Assembly (NCBI RefSeq): GCF_000746025.2
Contig: NZ_CP045798.1
Location: 248,001 to 312,000 of the forward strand
DNA length: 64,000 nt
From: Thermanaerosceptrum fracticalcis
GTDB taxonomy: Bacteria; Bacillota; Peptococcia; DRI-13
Direction: 5' to 3'
Shown: positions 49,348 through 57,823 of the stretch, piece by piece
How positions within the stretch are numbered: position 1 is the first letter of the stretch
Layout: each line of letters opens with the position of its first letter
Notes under the pieces: generated by a model
The model's input: only the letters and a program-made list of their open reading frames with translations
Databases searched by the model: none
Told to the model about the DNA's origin: nothing
Program-made: the position numbers and the translations under genes

Positions 49348-50193
49348 ATGAACAAGTTGACAAGACTAACTATCGTTTGGACTCTCTTGTTACTTTTTTC
49401 ACTAACCTTGTTGGCTCCTATTGGCCAAGCAGCTACGATTATCGCCCAGCCTGGGGACGTTAACGAAACCGTGGGCGAAATCAATGCCATGCTTAAAGCC
49501 ACCGGTTATTACTATGGTACTGTGAGCAACACCTATGGGACAGCTACCAAGTCCGCTGTTCTTATTTTTCAAAGGGCCCATGGCCTGACTTCAACAGGTA
49601 CTGTGGACCAGGCCACTTATGATGCCCTAAAGGCGGAGTATGCTGCCAAGACGGGCAACTCTTCTGTACCAAGTACACCAAGGGAGCCTGCTGTACCCAA
49701 AACGCCTGCAAGTCCTAGTACACCAACGGCTCCAGTTCCATCTTCGGAGCCTGCAGCAGCGCCTACACCAAAACCAGATTCATCTTACACACCTGAGAAG
49801 GTACCCGGTTTAACAGCTGATGAACAAAAAATGTTGGACATGGTAAACCAGGAACGAGCAAAAGCCGGTGTGGCGCCTTTAAAAATCGATATGCGCATGG
49901 TGCAGACTGCACGTGCCAAGAGTAAAGATATGATTGATAATAATTACTTTAGTCATACTTCACCAACTTTGGGTGGATTTGCCTCCCAGATTCGTACTGC
50001 TACCGGAGGTGACTATTCCGCTGTGGCCGAAAACCTGTCCGGTGGTAAAACGGTGGAGGCTGCCATGAAAGCCTTTATGAACAGTGCAGGACACCGCAAG
50101 AATATCCTCAATCCCAAGTTTACCCATATCGGTATAGGGATTGTGAGTGGCGGGCCTTATGGACAAATGTACACCCAGCACTTTGGAGGTTAA
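49348..50193 (+). CDS. Secreted CAP-domain protein with peptidoglycan-binding domain
   Basis: 281 residues. Signal peptide (1-28, VWTLLLLFSLTLLAPIGQA), a PG_binding_1 domain (35-95: LKATGYYYGTVSNTYGTATK), a Pro/Thr/Ser linker (100-150) and a CAP/SCP domain (MVNQERAKAGVAPL to HRKNILNPKFTHIGIG). The YkwD/SafA-like architecture is common for spore or wall proteins. GAAAGAAGGG before the ATG. Confidence 0.92.
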   Translation: MNKLTRLTIVWTLLLLFSLTLLAPIGQAATIIAQPGDVNETVGEINAMLKATGYYYGTVSNTYGTATKSAVLIFQRAHGLTSTGTVDQATYDALKAEYAAKTGNSSVPSTPREPAVPKTPASPSTPTAPVPSSEPAAAPTPKPDSSYTPEKVPGLTADEQKMLDMVNQERAKAGVAPLKIDMRMVQTARAKSKDMIDNNYFSHTSPTLGGFASQIRTATGGDYSAVAENLSGGKTVEAAMKAFMNSAGHRKNILNPKFTHIGIGIVSGGPYGQMYTQHFGG

Positions 50194-50222
50194 GGAGACT
50201 CCCTTAAGGGTCTCCTTTTTCT
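50192..50222 (+). terminator. Terminator
   Basis: AAGGAGAC...GTCTCCTT stem then TTTTCTTTTTT. Confidence 0.85.
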
Positions 50223-50284
50223 TTTTTAAAAATAAGAGCCGGTACAGGTACCAGCCTTTTTCAATTTTGTTTTTTAGAGTCGCA

Positions 50285-50626
50285 TTAAATGATGGGTTCC
50301 CTATTCTTGTTGATTAAGTTTCCTAAACTATCGTGTATATAATTTGATCCTCTGCTAGCGATCAAACCCGAGGCAATCTTTCCTACATAGGGGAGATTAG
50401 ATTGATAACCCAAGATGGTAAAGACGTCTACTCCCATGTTGAAGGCATAGACCACACCGATAATGGCTGACAAACGGCGTAATACTGTCTGGGACTTTTC
50501 ATCATCTAAAGAGGATATATAGGTAGAGATGGGTGAGGGCGTATCCTTAAAAAAGATTTGTACCGTAGCCTCTGTTAAGACGGCTAAAGCAATAAGGGTG
50601 CCCAGTGCACCAAAGTCCGGCATCAA
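50285..50626 (-). CDS. Holin-like small membrane protein
   Basis: 113 residues: a helix at the N-terminus (GTLIALAVLTEATVQIFF) and a second around IIGVVYAFNMGVDVFTILG, then a conserved-looking end (YIHDSLGNLI). Its position 9 nt after an amidase gene suggests a holin/endolysin-type pair of phage origin; no other phage genes are near. Confidence 0.6.
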   Translation of the reverse strand: MMPDFGALGTLIALAVLTEATVQIFFKDTPSPISTYISSLDDEKSQTVLRRLSAIIGVVYAFNMGVDVFTILGYQSNLPYVGKIASGLIASRGSNYIHDSLGNLINKNREPII

Positions 50627-50635
50627 TTATCCCTC

Positions 50636-51220
50636 CTAACGATTTTTAAGAATTATGCCTTGTATCTCTTCTAAAGCTTTTTCCAGCTGTTTAACTCTTT
50701 GCTGGAGAATCTGGTTTTTTTTCCTTTCTTCCTGGAGCATGGCCAGCAATTTTTCCAATTCTTTGTTGGGATCTGCAGGTTTTTCTGGACCTGGTTTAGG
50801 AGAAAAATATTCTTCCAGGGCCGCCATTACGGTGGCTTTAGGAAAGCGGTCTCCGGGGCATTCGGTCTTTTTTATTTCCCGGTGGAGCAGGACGTTCTTT
50901 ATGGGGATATGATATTTTACTAGCAGGTTTTTCAGTAATTCGATAAGTGAGGACAATTGTTCAGGATAAATATCCCTTTTACTCAGGTTCCCAATTACAG
51001 CAACACCAATAGCATGCTGGTTATAATAAGTGACACCCGCATGGGCACCTTGTACGGATAGACTCCGCCCCTCCACCACTTTGCCATCTTTTTCTATAAC
51101 ATAGTCATAGCCGATATCCTGCCAACCCAACTTCATATGATAACGGCGAATTTGTTCCGTATCTTTTTCCTCTGCTCCTGTATGGTGAATGACGATGTGC
51201 GTCAAGTCCAGCCGGGGCAT
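50636..51220 (-). CDS. N-acetylmuramoyl-L-alanine amidase (Amidase_2/PGRP) with coiled coil
   Basis: 194 residues. Zinc ligands: His in IVIHHTG, His in LLHREIKKTECPGD and the Cys of ECPGD; substrate loop GYDYVIEKDGKVVEGR. A Pro linker (~150) then a coiled coil (LLAMLQEERKKNQILQQRVK), unusual for endolysins, may tether it. No signal peptide; needs the holin-like partner or lysis for export. GAAGGAGTTGAGAAC before ATG. Confidence 0.88.
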   Translation of the reverse strand: MPRLDLTHIVIHHTGAEEKDTEQIRRYHMKLGWQDIGYDYVIEKDGKVVEGRSLSVQGAHAGVTYYNQHAIGVAVIGNLSKRDIYPEQLSSLIELLKNLLVKYHIPIKNVLLHREIKKTECPGDRFPKATVMAALEEYFSPKPGPEKPADPNKELEKLLAMLQEERKKNQILQQRVKQLEKALEEIQGIILKNR

Positions 51221-51344
51221 GTTCTCAACTCCTTCAGCCTTATATACCGGGTAAGATACTTTTTATTATACTCGGCTGTTGTAAAAAATGTTAACGTTGC
51301 CAGGAGAAAGGGGGGTATCGTGAGCCCTTTGGCTGCGAAAATAC

Positions 51345-52274
51345 CTATAGCTCTTCCTCCCAGGGGATTAGGTTTGGTCTGGGATCGAGGATGGACTCGT
51401 ATTGCTCTTTTATACCATAGAGAGCGCGGGGGTCCAGTTGTTTATAACGGTAATATTTTTGCAGGCGGTCCTCGGGTTTAAGCCAGCCTAAATGTTTAAG
51501 CCGCAGTTGGGAGGCTTGCCCCTTTAGCTCAGTTATGTTTTTGGGAAGGCGCCCACAGTGTTGGGGTGTTTCTTGCCAAACGTACCTAAAGTCAGGGAGA
51601 TATCTCACCATAAAGGGGCGGTACCATTGATGGGCGTTCCAGTAGGTATCTTCACGATAATAGTTTTCAGCCCACATGTCGTATAAACGAAAGGCATAAT
51701 AATAGACTTCCCGGTTTTGGGCAAGTTCTCTTAATACGGCTGGAGCCCTGTCTTCAAAGATTTCGTCGGCATCCAGGACTAAAATCCAATCAGGTTCAGT
51801 TTTGACAACCATTTCCCAGAGTTGTTTTCTTAGTATAATCTCATTGTGGAAAGATGGTTCTTTGTTAGAAACGAGAGTTAAAGGAATACCCTGGAGCACT
51901 TTACGGCACACCTCTACGGAATGGTCTTCGCTGGCATCATCCAGGATCACGGCCCTATCTATATATAGGGCAGCATGCTGCAGGACTCTTTCCAGATACC
52001 TGTCGGCTTCATTTCTCATCAGCATGGCCAGGGTAATGTGATTCCTTTTTTCGGTTTTTCTTTGCAATATGGGAGTTTTTACCCTCAGGCTGCCGTTAGC
52101 TCTTACTTTATGAGACGTTAGCTTTATTTGATTTTTGTACTCTTTGAGTTGCTCCAGTTCAGAAAGCCGGTAAATGTGAAAAGGCGGGTAATGGGTGTCG
52201 GCATAGAGCTCTAAGCCCAGAGCGGCGGCCCGAATACAGAAGTGGCGATCTTCGCCCGTGAGGCTTAAATTATA
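51345..52274 (-). pseudogene. Glycosyltransferase gene, 3' part (split by IS4-type element)
   Basis: From the element border at 52274 the frame continues the N-terminal half: YNLSLTGEDRHFCIRAAALG, a linker, then a second GT2 domain (HITLAMLMRNEADRYLERVL with the acidic motif VLDADEIFED). Apparent stand-alone frame 51345-52067 has no good start. Without the element and one 7-bp duplication the two parts join in frame to 520 residues. Confidence 0.9.
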
Positions 52275-53903
52275 CAGGAGTTATGCAGTTGGTGGAAATA
52301 AATAGAAAATAATAACTCAAAAAATATTTTAAAAAAGATCCTAATTTTCGACAAAAAAGGTCTTGACTTTTTCGAAAAGCCCCCATAATCGCTTTGGATG
52401 GTATTTTTTACCATCACTCTAGCGATATGGGTGATGTTGATGAAGAAACTGTGTAAACCAACTTTCGAAAAAAAGGATCACGGTCAAGGTGCCGGAATCC
52501 CGGTACTCAAGACAATTTGGGATTTGTTTGACCTGTCTCTGCTGTTTTCCCAGTCCGGAATACGCAAACACTCCGGAATTCCAGCGTGGCTCCTGGCTTT
52601 TGCCTACATCTGCGGCCTTGCTAATCATTCAAGTTCTGCAAATCAAAATGCTAAGTTTTCAACGGAAGCTCCATTTTTACAACAACTGCTTTCCGGGCAA
52701 ATCATCTCTCAAAGTGCCTTCAGCCGGTTTCTCTCCAAGCCCTTTCAGTGGCTCCGGTTCTCTTTGGGCAGATTTGCCAGGTTACAAGAAAACACGGATA
52801 GCAGGCTGACCGACGGCGATATCATTGCCTTAGACGATACTAAAATTGAGCATCCTCACGGTAAAAAAATCCCCTTTCTCTGTTGGCTCTTTGACAGTTC
52901 GGATAAGTGCCATGTATGGTGCATTAATCTTGTGTCGACCCTGGCTGTCTTAAAGAATGGGCTCGAATATCCTATGCTGTGGCGCTTCTGGGTTAAAAAT
53001 GGCCAGGAGAATGAAAAACAAACCAAGCTTGATCTTGCTAAACAGATGCTCGCAGAGGTGCGTCAGTTGAACAAGGCCAGACTCTGGGTAGCCATGGATC
53101 GCTGGTTTTTGTGTAAAAAGTTCCTGAACTGGCTGATGGGTCAAAATTTTGACTGGGTTACCAAAGCCAAACGTAACACGGCGCTATTCAGGAAAATCTA
53201 CGACCCGGTACTAGGAAAGGAACGCTACATTAAACTTAATCCGAAGCAACTGCTGCGAGAAGTTTATTCCCAGCTTCGGGTCCTTGGCAAAGAATCGGTT
53301 CTCAGTATTCCGGACATTTACATCAAAATGCCCTATGAGACCTTAACACGCAAGGGAAAACCCATTACTAGACAACGTTTTTTACCCATAGCTGCCATTG
53401 CAGCCACTTATGAGAAGCAGGCTGTCGAGGGCAGCATAGTTCTTCCGGAGGAAGAATGCCCGGCAACCTTCAAGGATGCGTATCTCCTGATAAGCAATCG
53501 CGTAGATACGCCGGAAGAAGCTGCAACTGCCTATGCTAAACGATGGAGAATAGAAGTTTTTTACCGCACCGCTAAACAGAATCTTGGTTTAACATCTTGC
53601 TATGCTCAGTCTGAAACAGCTCATTTCGCACATGTGGAGCTCTTGTTTACAGCGAAGACCCTTCTTTGTTATGCCTCTTGGGAGTGCAATAAAGAAGGCG
53701 CCGAACAAGCCCCCTCCCTCTGCGAAGTGATAAGGTACTTCTTCAACGCCGGTTGTCGGATCCGCTGTTGCGAGCAGTTGATCCAAGTCTATTTTGACAC
53801 GGCAACCCAGCGTTTTTCAAGGCTTATTGATAAATTCTGGCCACATTCTTTGGAACTTAGGTTATGGAATTGGAAAAATTATCCTGAAACTGCATAACTA
53901 CTG
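52275..53903 (+). mobile_element. IS4-family-like insertion sequence, 1629 bp
   Basis: Ends carry inverted repeats CAGGAGTTATGCAGTT (52275-52290) and CAGTAGTTATGCAGTT (right end, complement), 15 of 16 identical. The flanks share a 7-bp duplication AATTATA (52268-52274 and 53904-53910). One intact transposase. A 7-bp duplication would fit the ISPepr1 group of IS4 relatives (family knowledge, not checked). Insertion looks recent. Confidence 0.9.
52440..53897 (+). CDS. IS4-family DDE transposase
   Basis: About 485 residues. First Asp in GDIIALDDTKIEHP, second in LWVAMDRWFLCKKF, and the YREK-like signature YAKRWRIEVFYRTAKQN with the catalytic Glu. ATG at 52440 (MKKLCKPTFEK) is likelier than 52398. 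It lies opposite in direction to the interrupted gene, and its end overlaps the right terminal repeat. Confidence 0.9.
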   Translation: MKKLCKPTFEKKDHGQGAGIPVLKTIWDLFDLSLLFSQSGIRKHSGIPAWLLAFAYICGLANHSSSANQNAKFSTEAPFLQQLLSGQIISQSAFSRFLSKPFQWLRFSLGRFARLQENTDSRLTDGDIIALDDTKIEHPHGKKIPFLCWLFDSSDKCHVWCINLVSTLAVLKNGLEYPMLWRFWVKNGQENEKQTKLDLAKQMLAEVRQLNKARLWVAMDRWFLCKKFLNWLMGQNFDWVTKAKRNTALFRKIYDPVLGKERYIKLNPKQLLREVYSQLRVLGKESVLSIPDIYIKMPYETLTRKGKPITRQRFLPIAAIAATYEKQAVEGSIVLPEEECPATFKDAYLLISNRVDTPEEAATAYAKRWRIEVFYRTAKQNLGLTSCYAQSETAHFAHVELLFTAKTLLCYASWECNKEGAEQAPSLCEVIRYFFNAGCRIRCCEQLIQVYFDTATQRFSRLIDKFWPHSLELRLWNWKNYPETA

Positions 53904-54543
53904 AATTATATATTTCGCTAAAAGATACTCCCCTGGCCAGAGCTTTCCTGCTGATTAAGGTACAGGCTCCCAGACCGCCTACTTTATAAGTGCCCGGTTG
54001 GGCGAGGAGCTGGAGAAAATCCATAGTTCTTCTGTTAGCTTCTTCTTCACTCAGAGTTTCTCCTCTTAAAAGGTGATAGAGCCTGTACTGGTCGCCGACC
54101 CATACTTGAGGAAGGGGAATCATTTCCGGTTTCCATTTGGTCCAATAAACCTCGGATACAATATCTTTGTCTAAAGAAACCAGATGTCTGATGGTTTGGG
54201 GATGGAGATACAGATCACAGTCAACAAGAAAAAGGTAATCATAGCCCTCTTGGAGGGCTAGTTCAATAAATTTATTTTTATATGCGGCCACTTTCCAAAT
54301 CAGGTCTTCCTGCCAGTGGTGTGTCATCTCATCGCAAACATAAGAATCACCCCCTCTGCCCGGAAAGATCCTGACATTACTTTTATTTTGGGAAAACTCC
54401 GTCAGTAAATCATGGTCATTATCATCATCAATAAAAGCGAAATCTAAGGCCAATCCCGTGGTGTCCACTAATTCCAGGGACTCCAGGAATTCCGCCAAAA
54501 TTTCTTTTTTTTGCTTAACGGGACTTGCGACGAGAACCTTCAT
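53904..54543 (-). pseudogene. Glycosyltransferase gene, 5' part (split by IS4-type element)
   Basis: Starts at ATG 54543 (MKVLVASPVKQKKEILAEFL) overlapping the previous stop (ATGA). About 211 codons of a GT-A-like domain with the metal motif LFLVDCDLYLHP and a GGLGACTLISRKAL segment, broken at SEIYN by the element; the frame then runs into IS sequence and stops. Confidence 0.9.
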
Positions 54544-56069
54544 TGATCATACTCCTCCTGTAATAAGCCTGGGTATTGATTTTGCTTCGATGGGGAGGGA
54601 TACCACAGGGGACAGAATTCATTAATGAGGAGAAACAAAATATCTTCTAATAGCATTTTTAGTTTACTGCTTAAGGGAAAATAGCTGCACTTATATTCTT
54701 TTTCCGCTACTTTCCCATAAAAAGCCAGTTCCTTTACAGCTGCGGTCAGGTATTCCCAAGACTCTGGCCTGTTGTAAAGGGGTTTAAGTTGAGGGAATAA
54801 GGCGTTACAGGCTTCACTTAACAAAATGAGTTCCTGATTAAAGGCGTTAAGGCAGACGAGATGATAAATAGTTAAAAGTAAAACTACCAGGGATAGAGAG
54901 ATTTCACCATTCTGGACCAGTTTCTGCCAAATTTCGATTTTTCCCTCCACTGTGGTAAACTGGCAAAGTTTATCAAATTCCACCGCATATTTTTTTTTTT
55001 GGACTAGACCGAGAAGCTGGGTGAGAGGATAGAGTAGATGGGGGGCTTTAACTAAGGCCGCTAAATAATTGGTTTCTGCCTGGCTGTAATTTCCTGCTAA
55101 ATTATGGGTATCCCCGAGAAAAGAGAGAAGTCGGGAAGAGGGGAGAACCTTGCTTCCCCCTAGGTGGAGGGTACTATTAAAATCGTCAATAGCTTCCTGG
55201 TATTTGGCCTGACTCAGATAGGCCAGGCCCCGCAGTAAGATAAGGTTAGGCTGGTTGGGTAAAATCTGCAAGGACTTTTCCACAAACCTAATAAGTGTTT
55301 CTGTTTTTCCCAATTTTAGATAACCCAGGGCTGTATTGAACAGGACGTCCTCAAAATAGCCCTCGTTCCCCTTAAGATAGGCCAGGGCCTTTTCCAGACA
55401 GGCCAGACCCTCCAAGACGTCGTTAGCCAGGTAGAATTCCAGGGCCAGGCAGTATAAAAGAAAGGGATCTTGGGGGTTATTCTCTAATTCCCTTTTAATG
55501 ATCAGGGTATTACGGCTGTATTTGTCCTTCTCGCTAAGTTGAGTATCTAAATATCCGAAATGCTTGATAATCAAGGGTGCTTCAGCAAGCCCCTCATAAC
55601 CTTTACTCCTGATAATGGAGGAGGCCACTTGTTCATGGATGGCCCCTTCAAACCGGTAAGCAGGTTTATTCCTGAATAATCTCACCACCTGGTCCCAGGC
55701 TATTTCTTCACCGGCACCCAGGTAACTTTTGATGGTAAGAAAGTATCCCTCCACCTGGGGTACAGCAAGCAATCGCTGAAAATCCTGGACATCAATGTTA
55801 TCCAGTTCTTCGTCGGCATCCAGGAACAAAATCCAGTCACAGGCGGCCTGTTCCAGGGCAAAATTTCTGGCCTGGGAAAAATCTCCCGTCCAGGTGAAAG
55901 TAAATATTTTGGCCCCTGCTTCCCGGGCCAGTCTAATCGTCTCATCAGAGGAGCCCGTATCTACCACAATTATTTCGTCCACCAGGTGTTTTACACTGTT
56001 AAGACAAGACAAAATAAAATATTCTTCATTTTTGACAATCAGGCATAAGCTTACGGTTGGTTTATTCAT
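54540..56069 (-). CDS. GT2 glycosyltransferase with TPR repeats
   Basis: About 509 residues from ATG 56069 (ATGA overlap with the gene before). N-terminal GT2 domain: VSLCLIVKNEEYFILSCLNS, IIVVDTGSSDET and the DXD motif FLDADEELD; then TPR-like helices (YCLALEFYLANDVLEGLACL, LLRGLAYLSQAKYQEAIDDF) to the end. Such proteins add sugars to surface proteins, with TPRs gripping the acceptor. Third gene of a four-gene coupled unit. Confidence 0.9.
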   Translation of the reverse strand: MNKPTVSLCLIVKNEEYFILSCLNSVKHLVDEIIVVDTGSSDETIRLAREAGAKIFTFTWTGDFSQARNFALEQAACDWILFLDADEELDNIDVQDFQRLLAVPQVEGYFLTIKSYLGAGEEIAWDQVVRLFRNKPAYRFEGAIHEQVASSIIRSKGYEGLAEAPLIIKHFGYLDTQLSEKDKYSRNTLIIKRELENNPQDPFLLYCLALEFYLANDVLEGLACLEKALAYLKGNEGYFEDVLFNTALGYLKLGKTETLIRFVEKSLQILPNQPNLILLRGLAYLSQAKYQEAIDDFNSTLHLGGSKVLPSSRLLSFLGDTHNLAGNYSQAETNYLAALVKAPHLLYPLTQLLGLVQKKKYAVEFDKLCQFTTVEGKIEIWQKLVQNGEISLSLVVLLLTIYHLVCLNAFNQELILLSEACNALFPQLKPLYNRPESWEYLTAAVKELAFYGKVAEKEYKCSYFPLSSKLKMLLEDILFLLINEFCPLWYPSPSKQNQYPGLLQEEYDQ

Positions 56070-57823
56070 ACCTTTGTACCACCACATCCGAATTTGTATT
56101 CTACGAGATTGTGGAGGTCAGAGGATTTATCCTGGTAATGTTCCACCAAACGCAAATAGCCCTCGGGGGAAATATTTTTTAGGAATATTTCCAGGCCTTG
56201 GCGCAGTTTCCAGTAGTGAAGACACTGCCGCAGCCGGGGATCCGGTAAGCAGCAACTGCTTTCGTTGAGAAGTTCCAGAACAGGTTTCAGCACATCCATC
56301 CCCCTTATTTTCTGAGGGGGGGTGATCATTTCATCCCGTTCCAGGAAACGTATGAGGTTTAAAAGGACATAGCCATGGCATCTGGTCTGATGATTTTTCC
56401 ATAATTCAAGGGCCAGAATTCTAGCTTCCGGAAAACTTCCTCCCAGGAGGAAAGCAATGGTACGCTGCAGTTGCGCCTGGGTATAAAAAGGACTCGTTGG
56501 GGAAATTTCACTTAAGTTTTGCAAGCCTGAGAGGAGCCTTCCTGAAAAAATACTGTATTTACCAAGGTAAAACTTTACTTCTTCATCTTTATTGCCCCTT
56601 ATGTTACAGGATTCCAGGCACTCTATGGCCAGGGCCCTGAAACCCGCTTGAAAAAACAAATGAGCCACGGCTAAAGCCAGTTCCACATTATTAAGGTATT
56701 TATGTTCTTGAAAATACGCCAGGGTACGGTGGGCACCGTATTTGGTTAATAAGAGCACAAAAAGGTTATAAATGGGATAGATATATTTCTCATTAGCTTT
56801 CAGGGCCATGACGTAATAATCCACTGCTTTTTCTGTTTCCCCCAGCTTTTCCAGGCAGAAACCCAGGTGATAATAAGCCAGAAAACTTTCCGTTCCTGCC
56901 AGGTGACTGAAGAGAGGGGGCGGCGTTCCACACTTTACGGCCTGGGTGAACCATTTTATGGCAAGCTCATACTCTTCTTTTTCCTCAAAGAGATGGCCGG
57001 CTAAATAATAAATGTCGGTATATTCAGGGTATTTTAAGTCTGCCTCCAGACACAGGCAAATGGCCTCATCCAGCCTGCCCAGGCTTTGCAAACACACAAG
57101 CAAATACCGCAGGGCAGGTCCGCGAAAGAGCAGGTATTCATCGGTAAGGTTGTTATAGGCACTCTTGAAATAGGAGAGGGCCTGGGCCGGTTTGCCCAGC
57201 ATCAGCCACTCCACACCAAGATAATACTGTAAAAAATTGTTGTGCGGATCTTCAGCCAAGGCTTGTTTTAAGAGAGCCAGGTTTCTTCCCCGTTTACGGT
57301 TACGTTCTTTTGCTGGCAGGAGCTTATGGTTGATGACAGGACTTTCAGCGATCCCTACCGCATTTTTGGGGGGAACGATAACCTGTTCATGAATCTTTCC
57401 TTTAAAACGATAGGAACCATTGTTTTTAAAAAGGCGCAGTACAAAAAAACGGTTATACACACCGGTGAAGTCAGTCGTAGGATTGTTAAGCGGCAGGAGG
57501 TAGGCTTCAGTTGCTTTGTCCCTGCTGACCAATGACTTCAGCTCATCACTTGCACAAAGCAATTCTTCATCGGCATCAAGGTAAATGATCCACTCTCCCT
57601 TAGCTTTATCCAGGGCAAAATTGCGGGCGGCGCTGAAATCTCCCTGCCAGGGATAGAAATAAATTTTATCTGTAAAACTCCGGGCAATCTCCACTGTATT
57701 ATCGGTGGAACCTGTATCGACAATAACGATTTCGTCCACCTGCTTATAGACGCTGTTAAGACAGTTTTCAATATTGGCTGCTTCATTCCTGACGATCATA
57801 GTCAGGGTAATTGTGTTATTCAT
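56066..57823 (-). CDS. GT2 glycosyltransferase with TPR repeats
   Basis: 585 residues. GT2 domain: ITLTMIVRNEAANIENCLNS, IVIVDTGSTDNTVEIARSF, IYLDADEELLC; TPR region from about 190 (LQYYLGVEWLMLGKPAQALS, AYYHLGFCLEKLGETEKAVD). Paralogue of its two neighbours. TGATG overlap (1 nt) with the upstream gene stop. Confidence 0.92.
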   Translation of the reverse strand: MNNTITLTMIVRNEAANIENCLNSVYKQVDEIVIVDTGSTDNTVEIARSFTDKIYFYPWQGDFSAARNFALDKAKGEWIIYLDADEELLCASDELKSLVSRDKATEAYLLPLNNPTTDFTGVYNRFFVLRLFKNNGSYRFKGKIHEQVIVPPKNAVGIAESPVINHKLLPAKERNRKRGRNLALLKQALAEDPHNNFLQYYLGVEWLMLGKPAQALSYFKSAYNNLTDEYLLFRGPALRYLLVCLQSLGRLDEAICLCLEADLKYPEYTDIYYLAGHLFEEKEEYELAIKWFTQAVKCGTPPPLFSHLAGTESFLAYYHLGFCLEKLGETEKAVDYYVMALKANEKYIYPIYNLFVLLLTKYGAHRTLAYFQEHKYLNNVELALAVAHLFFQAGFRALAIECLESCNIRGNKDEEVKFYLGKYSIFSGRLLSGLQNLSEISPTSPFYTQAQLQRTIAFLLGGSFPEARILALELWKNHQTRCHGYVLLNLIRFLERDEMITPPQKIRGMDVLKPVLELLNESSCCLPDPRLRQCLHYWKLRQGLEIFLKNISPEGYLRLVEHYQDKSSDLHNLVEYKFGCGGTKV

